Notes: generated from the sequence alone by a model not told the origin. A stretch of 64,000 nucleotides of DNA from Candidatus Nitrosopumilus sp. (GCA_029864335.1 JAOTTS010000006.1:1-64000), one strand, 5' to 3'; shown: positions 1-9,375, counted from the first letter of the stretch. Numbers and translations are program-made.

Positions 1-497
1 GACTGTTGAATTTTATTAAACTTAGAACGGATCTCTTGATCAAAATCTTCAGATTTTTTTATTTCAGGAAATTTTCCTTCAAATATGTAACCTATTTTTG
101 CGTAATAATCTGAAGGATAATCTGGTTTAAGATAATTTTTTCCAAAAACTTCAACAATTCTCTTTAATTGATTCTCATCCAGATGCAGTCCGTCCTCTTT
201 CGTAAGAAATCTTAATCTAAACATTGCATAATGCTCACATGTTCTTTTCAAAGTTCCGTCCTCTCTTCTCAATGAAAGCGGTAATGCCGGTTCCGCATTT
301 TCCATTTCATGTGGGAAAAATTTCCATAGTTCATCCCAAAGATCCGCAATTATTTTCTTTACATCTTCTTCACCTTTCAAAAATCTTTTAAGAAACGGAA
401 CTGCAAACGCACGATCAAATCTTAGAAACTGATTTAAAAGAAGATATTTTGGTGGTTTTTCTTCCTCATCCCAGAGTCTTAAAAATGGCCCACCCAC
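1..497 (-). CDS. Unrecognised protein, runs off the left edge, probably lacks its N-terminus
   Basis: An open minus-strand frame of about 165 codons continues past position 1. The first usable start is a GTG at 497, with an in-frame stop at 507-509. The protein is soluble, charged and rich in aromatic residues (near the start GPFLRLWDEEEKPPKYLL, later DLWDELWKFFPHEM). It has no signal peptide or membrane segment, and I do not recognise the family. The first residues read like the interior of a domain rather than a natural start, and no ribosome site or TATA box is in the usual place. With the plus-strand fragment that overlaps its 5' end, this suggests a truncated gene at a recombination scar. 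The frame is well supported; the start is not. Confidence 0.55.
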   Translation of the reverse strand, partial: MGGPFLRLWDEEEKPPKYLLLNQFLRFDRAFAVPFLKRFLKGEEDVKKIIADLWDELWKFFPHEMENAEPALPLSLRREDGTLKRTCEHYAMFRLRFLTKEDGLHLDENQLKRIVEVFGKNYLKPDYPSDYYAKIGYIFEGKFPEIKKSEDFDQEIRSKFNKIQQ

Positions 498-596
498 AGT
501 ATTGATTTATGTTCAGACTGTCATGGAAAACATGAAAAATATCGTAACTATCTAAGAGATATTTGTCATATTGACATTGATAAAACAAAAAACTAG
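483..596 (+). pseudogene. Possible 3' remnant of an HNH-nuclease-like gene
   Basis: A 37-codon plus-strand frame between stops has no ATG, GTG or TTG near its 5' end. It reads like the C-terminal tail of a protein. The stretch SIDLCSDCHGKHEKYRNYL fits the L-C-x-x-C-H-x-x-x-H pattern at the end of many HNH endonucleases. It overlaps the 5' end of the minus-strand frame that runs off the left edge, so two gene fragments appear joined near 485-500. It could be chance, since it is short. The family link is an inference from one motif. Confidence 0.3.
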
Positions 597-610
597 CCTC
601 AAAAACTGTG

Positions 611-638
611 TTTAGACTAACTATTAGTTTAATCTAAA
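611..638. repeat. Imperfect inverted repeat upstream of the cupredoxin-like gene
   Basis: TTTAGA at 611-616 is mirrored by TCTAAA at 633-638. Inside lies a tighter dyad, ACTAA (616-620) and TTAGT (624-628). It sits about 50 bp upstream of the GTG start at 685, just before the AT-rich promoter stretch, where an upstream regulator could bind. The region is AT-rich, so chance is a real alternative. Confidence 0.35.
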
Positions 639-684
639 ATAATTTAGTAGCAAATTATAAACCAAATTAAAAGAAAAATTAATC

Positions 685-1581
685 GTGAAAGCAGTTGTAT
701 TTCTACTAACATTACTTGTTATTTCTTCAGGATATTTCATCAATGAATCCTTTGCTGAAATTTCTGAAAACCAGGCATTTCTTTTAGAAGGATCTGGGTT
801 TGCCGTAACTGAAGAATCAATTAGAATATCTGAAATTGATCTAGGACTCGCTTCTCAAAAACAAAGTGGAAGTACAATTAATTTTGTCACAGAAGATGGA
901 TTTGTTACTTTAGATAACAAAGAGTTTACAATCTCTAAATTAAATGGAAAATTTTTGCGTCAGGGTCAATATATTAGAATTAATGGAAATATAGAAAGTT
1001 CAAACGGGTTTGATACTTCGATTAGCTTCTTTGGAAGACTCGTTGAAGAAAGTAAAAACGCATCAGTTTATGGATTTACTGGAAGAATTACAACCCCTGA
1101 TGATAGTTACAAAGTACTCTACACTACAAAATTATCCAAACTATCTAAGATTACTCCAGTTTCTACAGAGTCAAAAAAATCCAGCGATCTAACTCTTCAT
1201 ATTCTTAGAGGTTCATCTGCACAAAAATCCATCAATGATCTTACTCCGGGAGTTAACACTGCAATTAATCTGCGCTTCTTTTCCAATGATAGAATTTCAG
1301 TACAACCAGGTACAACTATAACTATTGTAAATGATGATGTGGCATCTCATAGTATTATTAGTGGAAAAGAAAACTATGGGGATCGATACAATCCTTTTAA
1401 CCCAGATGGAAGAATTTCAACCGGTATCATTGCACCTGGAGAGTCAGTTAACATAACATTTGAGAATGCAGGATTCTACAGACTATATGATCCAAATTAT
1501 ACTTGGATGAAAATTATAGCATACGTCTTTCCAAATTCAGATAACCTGATTTTAGGCCAAGGTAAAAACTTGGGAAATTAA
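685..1581 (+). CDS. Secreted protein with degenerate cupredoxin-like C-terminal domain
   Basis: The 298-residue protein starts with a signal peptide (about residues 1-24, hydrophobic core VVFLLTLLVISSGYF). Residues about 30-150 form a beta-rich region. The last about 90 residues follow the plastocyanin/cupredoxin layout: an exposed His in DVASHSII, a GIIAPGESVNITFENAGFYRL turn and a final Met in NYTWMKII. The usual Cys and second His of a blue-copper site are not there (the loop reads YRLYDPNYTWM), so copper binding is doubtful. The GTG start lies about 25 bp after an AAATTATAAACC TATA-like box, which fits a leaderless mRNA. It overlaps the 3' end of convergent cbiE by 4 bp. A structural role on the cell surface is a guess. 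Confidence 0.75.
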   Translation: MKAVVFLLTLLVISSGYFINESFAEISENQAFLLEGSGFAVTEESIRISEIDLGLASQKQSGSTINFVTEDGFVTLDNKEFTISKLNGKFLRQGQYIRINGNIESSNGFDTSISFFGRLVEESKNASVYGFTGRITTPDDSYKVLYTTKLSKLSKITPVSTESKKSSDLTLHILRGSSAQKSINDLTPGVNTAINLRFFSNDRISVQPGTTITIVNDDVASHSIISGKENYGDRYNPFNPDGRISTGIIAPGESVNITFENAGFYRLYDPNYTWMKIIAYVFPNSDNLILGQGKNLGN

Positions 1582-2294
1582 TTTTCCCATTGCCATCGAT
1601 AATTCATATATGAATCCAAACTTGTTTGATTGAAAACCATTACTGACAAGTCAGAAAATTCTTTACCTTCCAAATCTTTTACAGTTCCTACAAAACTTGT
1701 TTCATTTTCAGTTGTTATTGCCTCATAAACATGAACCTTAATTTTACTAGTATCAAAATTATTTTTTCTAAGGTAAATTGAAATTTCTGAAGGCATAAAG
1801 TGTTTATCTGGTTGTTTTGGCCATGGTCTTGGAACTAAAATTACACTAAAACCATCAATCAATGCTTTTTGCAATTCTAATTTTTTATCTTCAATGGGTG
1901 TTGTAACATGCATTGTAATTACTTTAGATTTATCAAGAGGAACTTGAGCTCTTGATGCAGCAACCTGAATTGAACTAATTCCTGGAATGATTTCAACTTT
2001 ACCAAAAATTTCTATTAATCTATCTACAACCTCTGACTCTGAAAAATTTACATCACCAGTAAATGGAATCACTAATGTTCTATCACCAAGTTTTGGAAGA
2101 ATTTCTTGATAAGATTTTTCTTGATCATTCATAGTAATTTCATAAATTTCTTTTCCTTCAATTAGATGCTCTACTGTTTTTAGAGTGTATTTGTAACCAA
2201 TTATTACATCACAATTCTGAATAATCTCCTTAACAATCTCAGTTACATATTTTGGAGATCCAGGTCCAACACCAACAGCAAAAATTTTTCCCAA
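1578..2294 (-). CDS. cbiE: Cobalt-precorrin-7 (C5)-methyltransferase
   Basis: The enzyme uses S-adenosylmethionine to methylate C5 of the corrin ring in the anaerobic (early cobalt) cobalamin pathway in the cytoplasm. The 238-residue protein has the tetrapyrrole methylase fold: an N-terminal GVGPGSPKY loop, then DVIIGYKYTL, the central IPFTGDVNFSES segment that matches the VSSGDP-type loop, and IIPGISSIQVAASR. Length and motifs fit CbiE rather than CbiF or CbiL. It stands apart from the cbiT-cbiL-cbiF cluster near 42-44 kb. The upstream neighbour, on the same strand, ends 2 bp before its start codon, so the two are probably co-transcribed. Confidence 0.88.
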   Translation of the reverse strand: MGKIFAVGVGPGSPKYVTEIVKEIIQNCDVIIGYKYTLKTVEHLIEGKEIYEITMNDQEKSYQEILPKLGDRTLVIPFTGDVNFSESEVVDRLIEIFGKVEIIPGISSIQVAASRAQVPLDKSKVITMHVTTPIEDKKLELQKALIDGFSVILVPRPWPKQPDKHFMPSEISIYLRKNNFDTSKIKVHVYEAITTENETSFVGTVKDLEGKEFSDLSVMVFNQTSLDSYMNYRWQWEN

Positions 2295-2296
2295 TT

Positions 2297-2788
2297 TTAC
2301 TTTGTAAATTTCTGTCTGTCTTTAATATATTGCACAAAGGGTTCCCAATCAACCTTCATGTATTTCATAGGCTCTTTTACAGGGTATTTTACCCAATCTT
2401 GAGCAATTGAATACTGAAATTTCTCTTGTTTCCCATCCTTTTCATATTCTAACAGTAATAAACTTCCCCAATCTTTTTCTTCATAACTAATATTGGAAAT
2501 ATCATCAAATGACAACTCGATATTTCTTTCATCTTCTAAATCATTCATCAACTCTTTTTCATCATAGCCATCATGACGAATCATTGTATTTTTTGATTTG
2601 ATTAAATTTACCACTTGCCTTTGAGTAATGGCTTTCCACCAATTCATTTTTGATTCTGTTTTATGAATAAACATCAAATGTTTTTCAGTCAAAATCAGCA
2701 TTCCTTCTTTTCCACCAATTGAAAAGAACTTTTTAGATTCTCTCCAGACTGAAACTAAATGCGCCTGAATTTCCTCACCAGGTTGCAT
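2297..2788 (-). CDS. Conserved hypothetical protein, possible PH/GRAM-like fold
   Basis: 163 residues, soluble, no signal peptide. The start resembles PH-like or GRAM-like domains (GGKEGMLILTEKHLMFIHK, a strand-turn-strand pattern). Later come an acidic stretch (NDLEDERNIELSFDDI) and a beta-rich part with several Trp. No catalytic motif is apparent. It lies 2 bp upstream of cbiE on the same strand and probably shares its transcript. The fold is suggested from the pattern only. Confidence 0.7.
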   Translation of the reverse strand: MQPGEEIQAHLVSVWRESKKFFSIGGKEGMLILTEKHLMFIHKTESKMNWWKAITQRQVVNLIKSKNTMIRHDGYDEKELMNDLEDERNIELSFDDISNISYEEKDWGSLLLLEYEKDGKQEKFQYSIAQDWVKYPVKEPMKYMKVDWEPFVQYIKDRQKFTK

Positions 2789-2861
2789 ATTGATTATTTT
2801 GTATGGGGTTGTTAAAAACTAATACAATTACCTTTTATGTAAGCCGTTTTGAAAAAAAAGA

Positions 2862-4412
2862 TTGAATAAAATATTTTTGATAATAACTATGTCTATATTT
2901 TTAGCAAGTTTTGGAAATCAAGCATTTGCTCAAACTGTTAATTATCATGATCTAACTAATCCAGTAGTTATTTTGGAAACTAATTTAGGAAAAATTACTA
3001 TTGGATTTTTCTATGACGATGCACCAAAACATGTTGAAAATTTTATTAAATTATCTTTAAGTGGATATTATGATGGAACTCTCTTCCATAGAATTATCCC
3101 TGGTTTTATGATTCAAGGTGGTGATCCCAATACTGTTAATGGTGATCCCAATACTTGGGGAATTGGAGGTCCTGATGAAAGATTAAACGCAGAATTTAAC
3201 ACAATAAAGCATAATCGTGGAATTGTTTCAATGGCAAGATCAGCTGATCCAAACAGTGGAGGTTCACAATTTTTCATAATTCATAAAGATTCTAACTTTC
3301 TTGATGAACAATATACAATATTTGGTAGACTAGTAACTCAAGAAAGTTTTGATACACTTGATAAAATTGCTGAAGTTCAAACAGAAACCAACGATAGACC
3401 TATAGATCCTGAAAAGGTAAGAATTATAAAAGCTACAGTTGCAAGTGAATCTGACATTCCAAATCTTCTTGTATTATCTGAGCCTGAACGAGTACAATCT
3501 ATTGCAACTTCATCAACTGGGAATCAAAAATATGAGAGCACCGAACATGGAATTGCATTTAGTGTACCTGAAGGTTGGTTATTACAACAACCTGATAAAA
3601 CTCAACCAAACTCTCCTGATGTAGTTGCTGTTGGACCAAAAATAGGTGAGATCAACCCAGTAATCTCCTTAACAGTACAACAAACCAATCAAAGAAGTCT
3701 TGATGACCTAATTTCTGAAAAAACTGAAACAATAAAACAAGTAGTTGAATCTGGAGACTTGAGTATAATTTCTCAAGAAAAAACAACTGTTCATGGTAAT
3801 GAAGCATATGTAATTAATGCAGAAGGAAACTTTTCATCAAATGGCCAAACATATAATGTAAAATTTAGAGAAATTATGATTTATGACACTGAAAAATTTT
3901 ACACTATTTCATATAGTAATGGAATAAATGAGTTTGATTCCCAACTCCCAAGATTTGAAGAAACAATTAATTCTTTTAAAATTTTAACCGAATCAAATGA
4001 AAACAATAATCTTTCTTCAAAATCCAATGAAACTCAAGGAGGCGGTTGCTTAATTGCAACTGCAACATATGGATCTGAACTTGCCCCACAAGTTCAACAA
4101 CTAAGAGAACTTAGAGATAATACAATACTATCAACAGAGTCAGGAACAGTATTTATAACCGAATTCAATCAATTTTACTACTCATTTTCTCCAGTAATAG
4201 CTGATTTTGAGCGGGAAAATCCTGTTTTCAAAGAAATAGTAAAATTCTCAATTACTCCAATGTTATCTTCACTATTAATTTTAAATTATATCGATATCGA
4301 TTCTGAAGAAGAAATGTTAGGATATGGTATAGGAATAATTGTAATGAATATGGGCATGTACTTTATGGCTCCTGTAATTATTGTGTATAGTTTAAAAAGA
4401 AAATTTCTGTAA
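2862..4412 (+). CDS. Secreted cyclophilin-type peptidyl-prolyl isomerase with PsbP-like domain and CFI-box C-terminus
   Basis: Residues 1-23 are a signal peptide after a TTG start. Residues about 28-195 are a cyclophilin domain with FHRIIPGFMIQGGD, the GGSQFFI strand and a late NDRPIDPEKVRI; the active-site Arg and Phe/Met/Gln residues are present, so prolyl isomerase activity outside the membrane is likely. Residues about 225-375 begin EHGIAFSVPEGWLLQQP, a PsbP-like domain common in archaeal surface proteins. After a Ser/Asn-rich linker comes GGGCLIATATYGSEL (Cys near residue 396), the signature of the CFI-box C-terminal domain, followed by hydrophobic segments that would anchor the protein. 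It probably helps fold secreted proteins. No operon partner is visible. Confidence 0.85.
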   Translation: MNKIFLIITMSIFLASFGNQAFAQTVNYHDLTNPVVILETNLGKITIGFFYDDAPKHVENFIKLSLSGYYDGTLFHRIIPGFMIQGGDPNTVNGDPNTWGIGGPDERLNAEFNTIKHNRGIVSMARSADPNSGGSQFFIIHKDSNFLDEQYTIFGRLVTQESFDTLDKIAEVQTETNDRPIDPEKVRIIKATVASESDIPNLLVLSEPERVQSIATSSTGNQKYESTEHGIAFSVPEGWLLQQPDKTQPNSPDVVAVGPKIGEINPVISLTVQQTNQRSLDDLISEKTETIKQVVESGDLSIISQEKTTVHGNEAYVINAEGNFSSNGQTYNVKFREIMIYDTEKFYTISYSNGINEFDSQLPRFEETINSFKILTESNENNNLSSKSNETQGGGCLIATATYGSELAPQVQQLRELRDNTILSTESGTVFITEFNQFYYSFSPVIADFERENPVFKEIVKFSITPMLSSLLILNYIDIDSEEEMLGYGIGIIVMNMGMYFMAPVIIVYSLKRKFL

Positions 4413-4462
4413 ATTCTAGATTTGTTTTTTCATTTTAAAAATTAATAAAATAAATTTATGAA

Positions 4463-5818
4463 TTACCAAACATCATCTACTTCATCTAATACTCTGTATT
4501 CTTTTTCAGGTTCACGTCTCATGAATTTTAATCTAGAAATATCTCTATCAAAGAAAACATCTGCTGTCCAATCAAGAAATACTCTAAAACGCTTATCCCA
4601 TGTGGGTATTTTTGACAAGTAAACATTTCTCCAAAGAAGCCATGCTACCATACCATGAATGTTCATTCCCAAAAATGTGGCAATCCCTGTTCTTTTTCCA
4701 ATTATTGCCATCTGACCTTTTGATTCATAAACAAATTTTGTTTTTTCTTGATTTTTAATTAAAGAATAAAGATTTTTAGCTGCAATCTTTGCTTGAGCTT
4801 CTGCAATTTGAGCAGTAGGTGCAAAAGGTCTTTGAGTTTTTGGATCTAAAAATAATGCACAATCTCCTATTGCAAAAACTCCTGAAAAATCAACTACTTC
4901 TAGATTGTCATCAACAATAATTTTCCCCTTGTCTGTTTTGAATAATGATCTTTTGATAGTATTAACTGGAGTCACACCAGCAGTCCAAATCACAGTTTTT
5001 GATTGAATAGAACTTACCATTGAATCATCAATTGTATCTTTGTCAACATCTAATTTTTTCATCATAACTTCATCTCCATTAAAACTCGTCACAGCTGTTT
5101 GAAGCTTTATCTCAACTCCATGTCCAGTTAATTTTTCTTGTGCAAACTTTGCAAGACTTTCACTAAATCCAGGTAAAATATTTGGCAATGCTTCTAAAAC
5201 AATTACACGAATGTCTTCTCTTTTGATATTTGGATAATATTTTCTTATATCCAAAAGAAGATCTATTAATTCTCCTGCCGTTTCTATTCCTGCAAAACCT
5301 CCACCTACAATAACAAATGTTAGGAGACTTTTCTTTAAAATTGGATTAGTTTCATTTTCAGCTTGCTCAAGCATATCAATAATTCTATTCCTTACAAGAA
5401 CTGCATCATTGAGTGTCTTCATTTGGTATGCATTCTTTTCAAGATCACTCATTCCAAAAAAGTTGGTTTCACTACCTAATGCAACAACTAGAAAATCATA
5501 ATGAATTGAAATACCTCTTTTGTCTCTACTTCCCCATAAATTTACAATCTTTCCATATGGATCAATGTTTTTAACTCTACCTTCGTAAAAAACTGCCTTT
5601 TTTGTAATTGTTCTAATTGGCATCACAATGTGCCTAGTTTCAATCATTCCAGATGCTACCTGAGGTAACATCGGTGTAAACAACAAGAAATTATCCTCGC
5701 TGACTAAAACAATCTCGATTTCTGAATCATTCTTAAAATATCCCTCCAATTTTCTCGTACATTCTAGGCCTGCAAAACCTCCACCTAAAATAACAATTTT
5801 TTTCTTGTTTCGAGCCAT
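4463..5818 (-). CDS. ndh: Type II NADH dehydrogenase (NAD(P)/FAD-dependent oxidoreductase)
   Basis: The 451-residue flavoprotein passes electrons from NAD(P)H to quinone at the inner membrane face without pumping protons. It has two Rossmann motifs: KIVILGGGFAGLECTRKLE at the N-terminus for FAD, and FVIVGGGFAGIETAGEL near residue 165 for NAD(P)H. GVFAIGDCALF near residue 315 is the second FAD contact. The C-terminal 80 residues, with several aromatic and basic residues (GMVAWLLWRNVYLSKIPTWDKRFRVFLDW), fit the amphipathic membrane anchor of this family. Sulfide:quinone reductase is less likely because its redox cysteines are not evident. It appears monocistronic. Confidence 0.88.
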   Translation of the reverse strand: MARNKKKIVILGGGFAGLECTRKLEGYFKNDSEIEIVLVSEDNFLLFTPMLPQVASGMIETRHIVMPIRTITKKAVFYEGRVKNIDPYGKIVNLWGSRDKRGISIHYDFLVVALGSETNFFGMSDLEKNAYQMKTLNDAVLVRNRIIDMLEQAENETNPILKKSLLTFVIVGGGFAGIETAGELIDLLLDIRKYYPNIKREDIRVIVLEALPNILPGFSESLAKFAQEKLTGHGVEIKLQTAVTSFNGDEVMMKKLDVDKDTIDDSMVSSIQSKTVIWTAGVTPVNTIKRSLFKTDKGKIIVDDNLEVVDFSGVFAIGDCALFLDPKTQRPFAPTAQIAEAQAKIAAKNLYSLIKNQEKTKFVYESKGQMAIIGKRTGIATFLGMNIHGMVAWLLWRNVYLSKIPTWDKRFRVFLDWTADVFFDRDISRLKFMRREPEKEYRVLDEVDDVW

Positions 5819-5893
5819 TTATCTTTCCCACAAAATTACTGAATATATCCTATGAGATCAATACCTGAAATGATATTATTATTTACAAAATTT

Positions 5894-6559
5894 TCAGGCT
5901 CTCATTATATCTGAATGTAAAATATCATAAGCCCTTGATGCATCCTTTTCATTTAGAATAATAATTATACTATCTTGGCTGAAAAATGCATTTACAAGCT
6001 CAATTCCATTTGCATGCAATACCTCGGCAACATAAGAAACCACATCTGATTGGTTTTGTGTATTAGGTATTGAGATTCTAATCTTTGCAAGACCGGTACT
6101 GAACATATCATCCCTACTTGGCACATTGCTGAAAATTTGTCTAATGTCCTCTAAATCTTCAGTAAGAAATCTAAAAGAATCAGATAATCTAAAAAACTCA
6201 TAATTGTTTGTAATCTTTGAAAATTTGTCTAAAATGGCCATAGGATCCATATCATTTGATTCTTTGACTGAAAATTTAATGTCCATAATTCCATCAGTTA
6301 ATGCCAATCTTGCATTTTTCAAAACTGATTCATCTCTGACCTCTTCTTTGATTTCAAATGAATCTGCATACCGCTTTATTGCAACTACTACTGTATTGAG
6401 ATTGACCGAATTTCCAAGAATTTTTTCAATCTCTGGTTGAATCTTTACAGCTAATGCTGTATAGTTTATCAAATCCATTTTCATGCAGTCATAAATAGAG
6501 CGATTTCTAGTAATGATCTCTCTTACAACCTCGGGAATAGACATGCTTGCAACTCTCAT
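5894..6559 (-). CDS. ACT-domain protein of unknown role
   Basis: 221 residues, soluble. The N-terminal about 65 residues (SIPEVVREIITRNRSIYDCMKMDLINYTALA) look helical, like a DNA- or protein-binding helical domain. The C-terminal part has two repeats of an ACT-type pattern, the last in residues about 150-221 (ISIPNTQNQSDVVSYVAEVLHANGIELVNAF then SIIIILNEKDASRAYDIL). ACT domains usually sense amino acids. No enzyme domain is attached, so it may be a stand-alone regulator. It faces hsp20 across about 100 bp. Confidence 0.75.
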   Translation of the reverse strand: MRVASMSIPEVVREIITRNRSIYDCMKMDLINYTALAVKIQPEIEKILGNSVNLNTVVVAIKRYADSFEIKEEVRDESVLKNARLALTDGIMDIKFSVKESNDMDPMAILDKFSKITNNYEFFRLSDSFRFLTEDLEDIRQIFSNVPSRDDMFSTGLAKIRISIPNTQNQSDVVSYVAEVLHANGIELVNAFFSQDSIIIILNEKDASRAYDILHSDIMRA

Positions 6560-6624
6560 TAAAATTCTTATAATATGTCAATTATAATAGGATTATGTAA
6601 GAAATCAAGGAAATTATAATAATC

Positions 6625-6633
6625 TTTATATAA
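6625..6633 (+). promoter_or_regulatory. TATA box of hsp20
   Basis: TTTATATAA lies 25-31 bp before the first possible start codon of the Hsp20 gene. That is the spacing expected for an archaeal TBP site feeding a nearly leaderless mRNA. Confidence 0.6.
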
Positions 6634-6657
6634 TGTCATATACATTACATAACATAG

Positions 6658-7164
6658 GTGAATATGACAATGTTCTTTGATAGTGAATTTGATAGAATCT
6701 TCAAGAGAATGTCAAACTCTTTTTTTGATATAGATGACATTTTTGAGGAATTCAAGGGTAATGGTTCTACCTCTGGTCCATATTATTATGGATATACAAT
6801 GACCGTTGGTCCAGATGGAAAACCTGTTGTAAAGGAGTACGGAAATGTTAAACCAGGCCTTCTCCCAACTTCTGATACACGAGAACCAGTAGTCGATACA
6901 ATTGTCGATGAAAAAGAAAAAGTAGTAAAACTCATAGCTGAGATGCCAGGAGTTGAAAAGACTGATGTCAAAATTGTTGTTGAAAATAATATTGTAGATC
7001 TTTCTGCAGAACATGATCAAAAGAAATATCATGTAAAAGTTCCAGTACAACAAAAAATTGATGAGAACTCTGCAAAGGCTTCTTACAAAAATGGAGTTTT
7101 GGAAATTCTCTTCAAGTTAATTGAAGAAGAAAAACCAAAAGGCAAAACGGTGGAGGTTGAATAA
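6658..7164 (+). CDS. hsp20: Small heat shock protein (Hsp20/alpha-crystallin family)
   Basis: 168 residues. An ATP-independent holdase that binds unfolding proteins in the cytoplasm as oligomers. The alpha-crystallin domain spans about residues 75-165 (VDTIVDEKEKVVKLIAEMPGVEKTDVKI, then NGVLEILFKL, the usual A-x-x-x-x-G-V-L motif). The N-terminal arm is rich in Phe and Asp. The start is either GTG 6658 or ATG 6664: AGGTG at 6656-6660 could be a ribosome site for the ATG, while the TATA spacing suits either. The next gene, a CDC48-type ATPase, follows after 27 bp, which makes a protein-quality-control operon likely. Confidence 0.88.
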   Translation: MNMTMFFDSEFDRIFKRMSNSFFDIDDIFEEFKGNGSTSGPYYYGYTMTVGPDGKPVVKEYGNVKPGLLPTSDTREPVVDTIVDEKEKVVKLIAEMPGVEKTDVKIVVENNIVDLSAEHDQKKYHVKVPVQQKIDENSAKASYKNGVLEILFKLIEEEKPKGKTVEVE

Positions 7165-7191
7165 ACCCCCCAAAATTTTTGAGGTAATGAT

Positions 7192-9345
7192 ATGAGTGAA
7201 ATTATTGTAAGAATAGATGAAATTCCGCAGCAACATGTTAGAATGGGTAGAGCAATAATTGATCCAAAAATTATTGAGGATCAAAATTGGAGTAGCGGAC
7301 AAATTTTAGAATTAACATATAACAAAAAAACACATGTAAAACTTTGGCCAGGAAATCCTGAAGAATATGGTACAGGAATTATAAAAATAGATGGAATAAC
7401 AAGACAAAATATTGGAGCAGCAATTGGAGATAAAATCTCTATAAAATCTGTTGAAGCATTCAATGCTGAACAAATTACATTATCTCCAACTGAAAAATTA
7501 GCAATTGATGAAGAACAACTACATTATGTAATGATTAATTCATTCCAAAATCATGTGTTTACTGTACATGATTCAATTCAACTACAAAACCAAATGGGTG
7601 GAAAAATTCAATTTGTTGTAACTAATACAAAACCATCAAAACCAGTAATTGTTACTGAAAATACCGTATTCAAACTTGGTTCTATGACTAAAGCAGTTGA
7701 TGCATCTGTTCCAAGAATTACATATGATGAACTTGGAGGCTTAAAGCGCGAAGTTCTAAAAATCCGTGAGATGGTTGAACTTCCAATGAGACATCCGGAA
7801 TTGTTTGAGAAAATAGGTGTAGATGCTCCAAAGGGTGTATTGTTATATGGACCTCCAGGCACAGGAAAAACTCTTCTTGCAAAAGCAGTTGCAGGTGAAA
7901 CTAATGCTCATTTCATCTCTCTTAGTGGTCCTGAAATTATGGGTAAGCACTATGGAGAAAGCGAAGAGAGAATTAGAGAAATCTTTACACAAGCTGAAGA
8001 AAATGCACCAAGTATTATTTTCATTGATGAGATTGATTCAATTGCTCCAAAAAGAGATGAAGTATCTGGTGAACTTGAAAAGAGAATAGTTTCACAATTG
8101 TTAACATTGATGGATGGTATGAAATCTAGAGGAAAAGTTGTAGTTATTGCTGCTACTAATAGACCAGATTCAATTGATCCAGCACTAAGAAGACCTGGAA
8201 GATTTGACAGGGAAATTGAAATTGGAATTCCTGATGAAGAAGGAAGATTTGATATTCTTTCAATTCATACACGTGGAATGCCAATTGATAAAAAAGTTGA
8301 TCTTAAAGAAATCTCAAAGACTACACATGGATTTGTAGGAGCTGATTTGGAAGTATTAGCAAAAGAGGCTGCAATGATATCTCTACGTAAAATTCTTGAT
8401 GTTGAAAAAATTGATCTTAGTGAGGAAAAAATTTCTACAGAAATTCTACAAAAAATAAAGATTACTCGTGATGATTTTATAGATGCACTAAAAGAAGTTA
8501 AACCTAGTGCACTCCGAGAAGTTCAAGTACAAATTCCAAATATCACATGGGAAGATGTTGGAGGACTGGATACTCTAAAAGAGGAATTACTTGAAGCAGT
8601 TGAATGGCCTATGAAATACAAAGAAGCATATGATTATGTAAATGTCGAAGCTCCAAAAGGAATTCTATTACACGGTCCACCAGGAACTGGTAAAACACTA
8701 ATCGCAAAAGCTCTTGCAAAAATGACCGAGTCTAACTTTATCAGTATTAAGGGTCCTGAACTACTTTCAAAATGGGTAGGCGAATCTGAAAAAGGAGTAA
8801 GAGAAATTTTCAGAAAAGCACGACAAGCAGCACCATGTATAATCTTCTTAGATGAAGTTGATGCGTTAGTACCAAAAAGAGGTTCTGGAGAATTAAGTTC
8901 TCACGTTACTGAAAATGTTGTATCACAAATTCTAACTGAAATTGATGGTTTAGAAGAACTAAACAATGTATTGATTATTGGTGCAACAAACCGATTAGAT
9001 ATTGTTGATGAAGCACTTCTAAGACCAGGTAGATTTGATAGAATCATTGAAGTTCCTAATCCTGATACAAAAGGAAGACAACATATCTTTGAGATTCATA
9101 CCAAAAAGAAACCACTTGCTAGTGATGTAAATATTACAAAACTAGTTGAACTAACTGATGGTTTTAGTGGTGCAGAAATTGCAGCCATTGCAAACAGAGC
9201 AGCAATAACTGCTTTGAAGAGATATGTCAGTGGAAAATCTCAAAATGTCAAAGATATCAAAATCACTCAAAAAGATCTGATTGATTCAATCGATAAGGTA
9301 AAGCCTCAAAAAAAGGAGGCTTCTATCCCTCAATCCATAAAATAG
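7192..9345 (+). CDS. cdc48: CDC48/VAT-type AAA+ ATPase
   Basis: 717 residues in the order N-domain (about 1-180), D1 and D2 AAA modules. D1 has Walker [16 protein letters not shown], Walker [15 protein letters not shown] and the arginine-finger region [14 protein letters not shown]2 repeats these as [30 protein letters not shown] and [13 protein letters not shown]. The hexamer unfolds proteins by threading them through its pore and works with the proteasome. GAGGT at 7181-7185, 6 bp from the ATG, is a good ribosome site and fits a downstream gene of an hsp20-cdc48 transcript. Both ATPase sites look intact. These archaea often carry more than one CDC48 paralogue, so this may not be the only one. 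Confidence 0.93.
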   Translation: MSEIIVRIDEIPQQHVRMGRAIIDPKIIEDQNWSSGQILELTYNKKTHVKLWPGNPEEYGTGIIKIDGITRQNIGAAIGDKISIKSVEAFNAEQITLSPTEKLAIDEEQLHYVMINSFQNHVFTVHDSIQLQNQMGGKIQFVVTNTKPSKPVIVTENTVFKLGSMTKAVDASVPRITYDELGGLKREVLKIREMVELPMRHPELFEKIGVDAPKGVLLYGPPGTGKTLLAKAVAGETNAHFISLSGPEIMGKHYGESEERIREIFTQAEENAPSIIFIDEIDSIAPKRDEVSGELEKRIVSQLLTLMDGMKSRGKVVVIAATNRPDSIDPALRRPGRFDREIEIGIPDEEGRFDILSIHTRGMPIDKKVDLKEISKTTHGFVGADLEVLAKEAAMISLRKILDVEKIDLSEEKISTEILQKIKITRDDFIDALKEVKPSALREVQVQIPNITWEDVGGLDTLKEELLEAVEWPMKYKEAYDYVNVEAPKGILLHGPPGTGKTLIAKALAKMTESNFISIKGPELLSKWVGESEKGVREIFRKARQAAPCIIFLDEVDALVPKRGSGELSSHVTENVVSQILTEIDGLEELNNVLIIGATNRLDIVDEALLRPGRFDRIIEVPNPDTKGRQHIFEIHTKKKPLASDVNITKLVELTDGFSGAEIAAIANRAAITALKRYVSGKSQNVKDIKITQKDLIDSIDKVKPQKKEASIPQSIK

Positions 9346-9375
9346 TCTAAATACTAAGAGAGATGACAAAAATTA

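Noticed and set aside
6712-7053. 113-residue minus-strand frame over hsp20
   Set aside because: Antisense to a gene with clear alpha-crystallin motifs; low-complexity Phe/Tyr/Ile content is typical of shadow frames.
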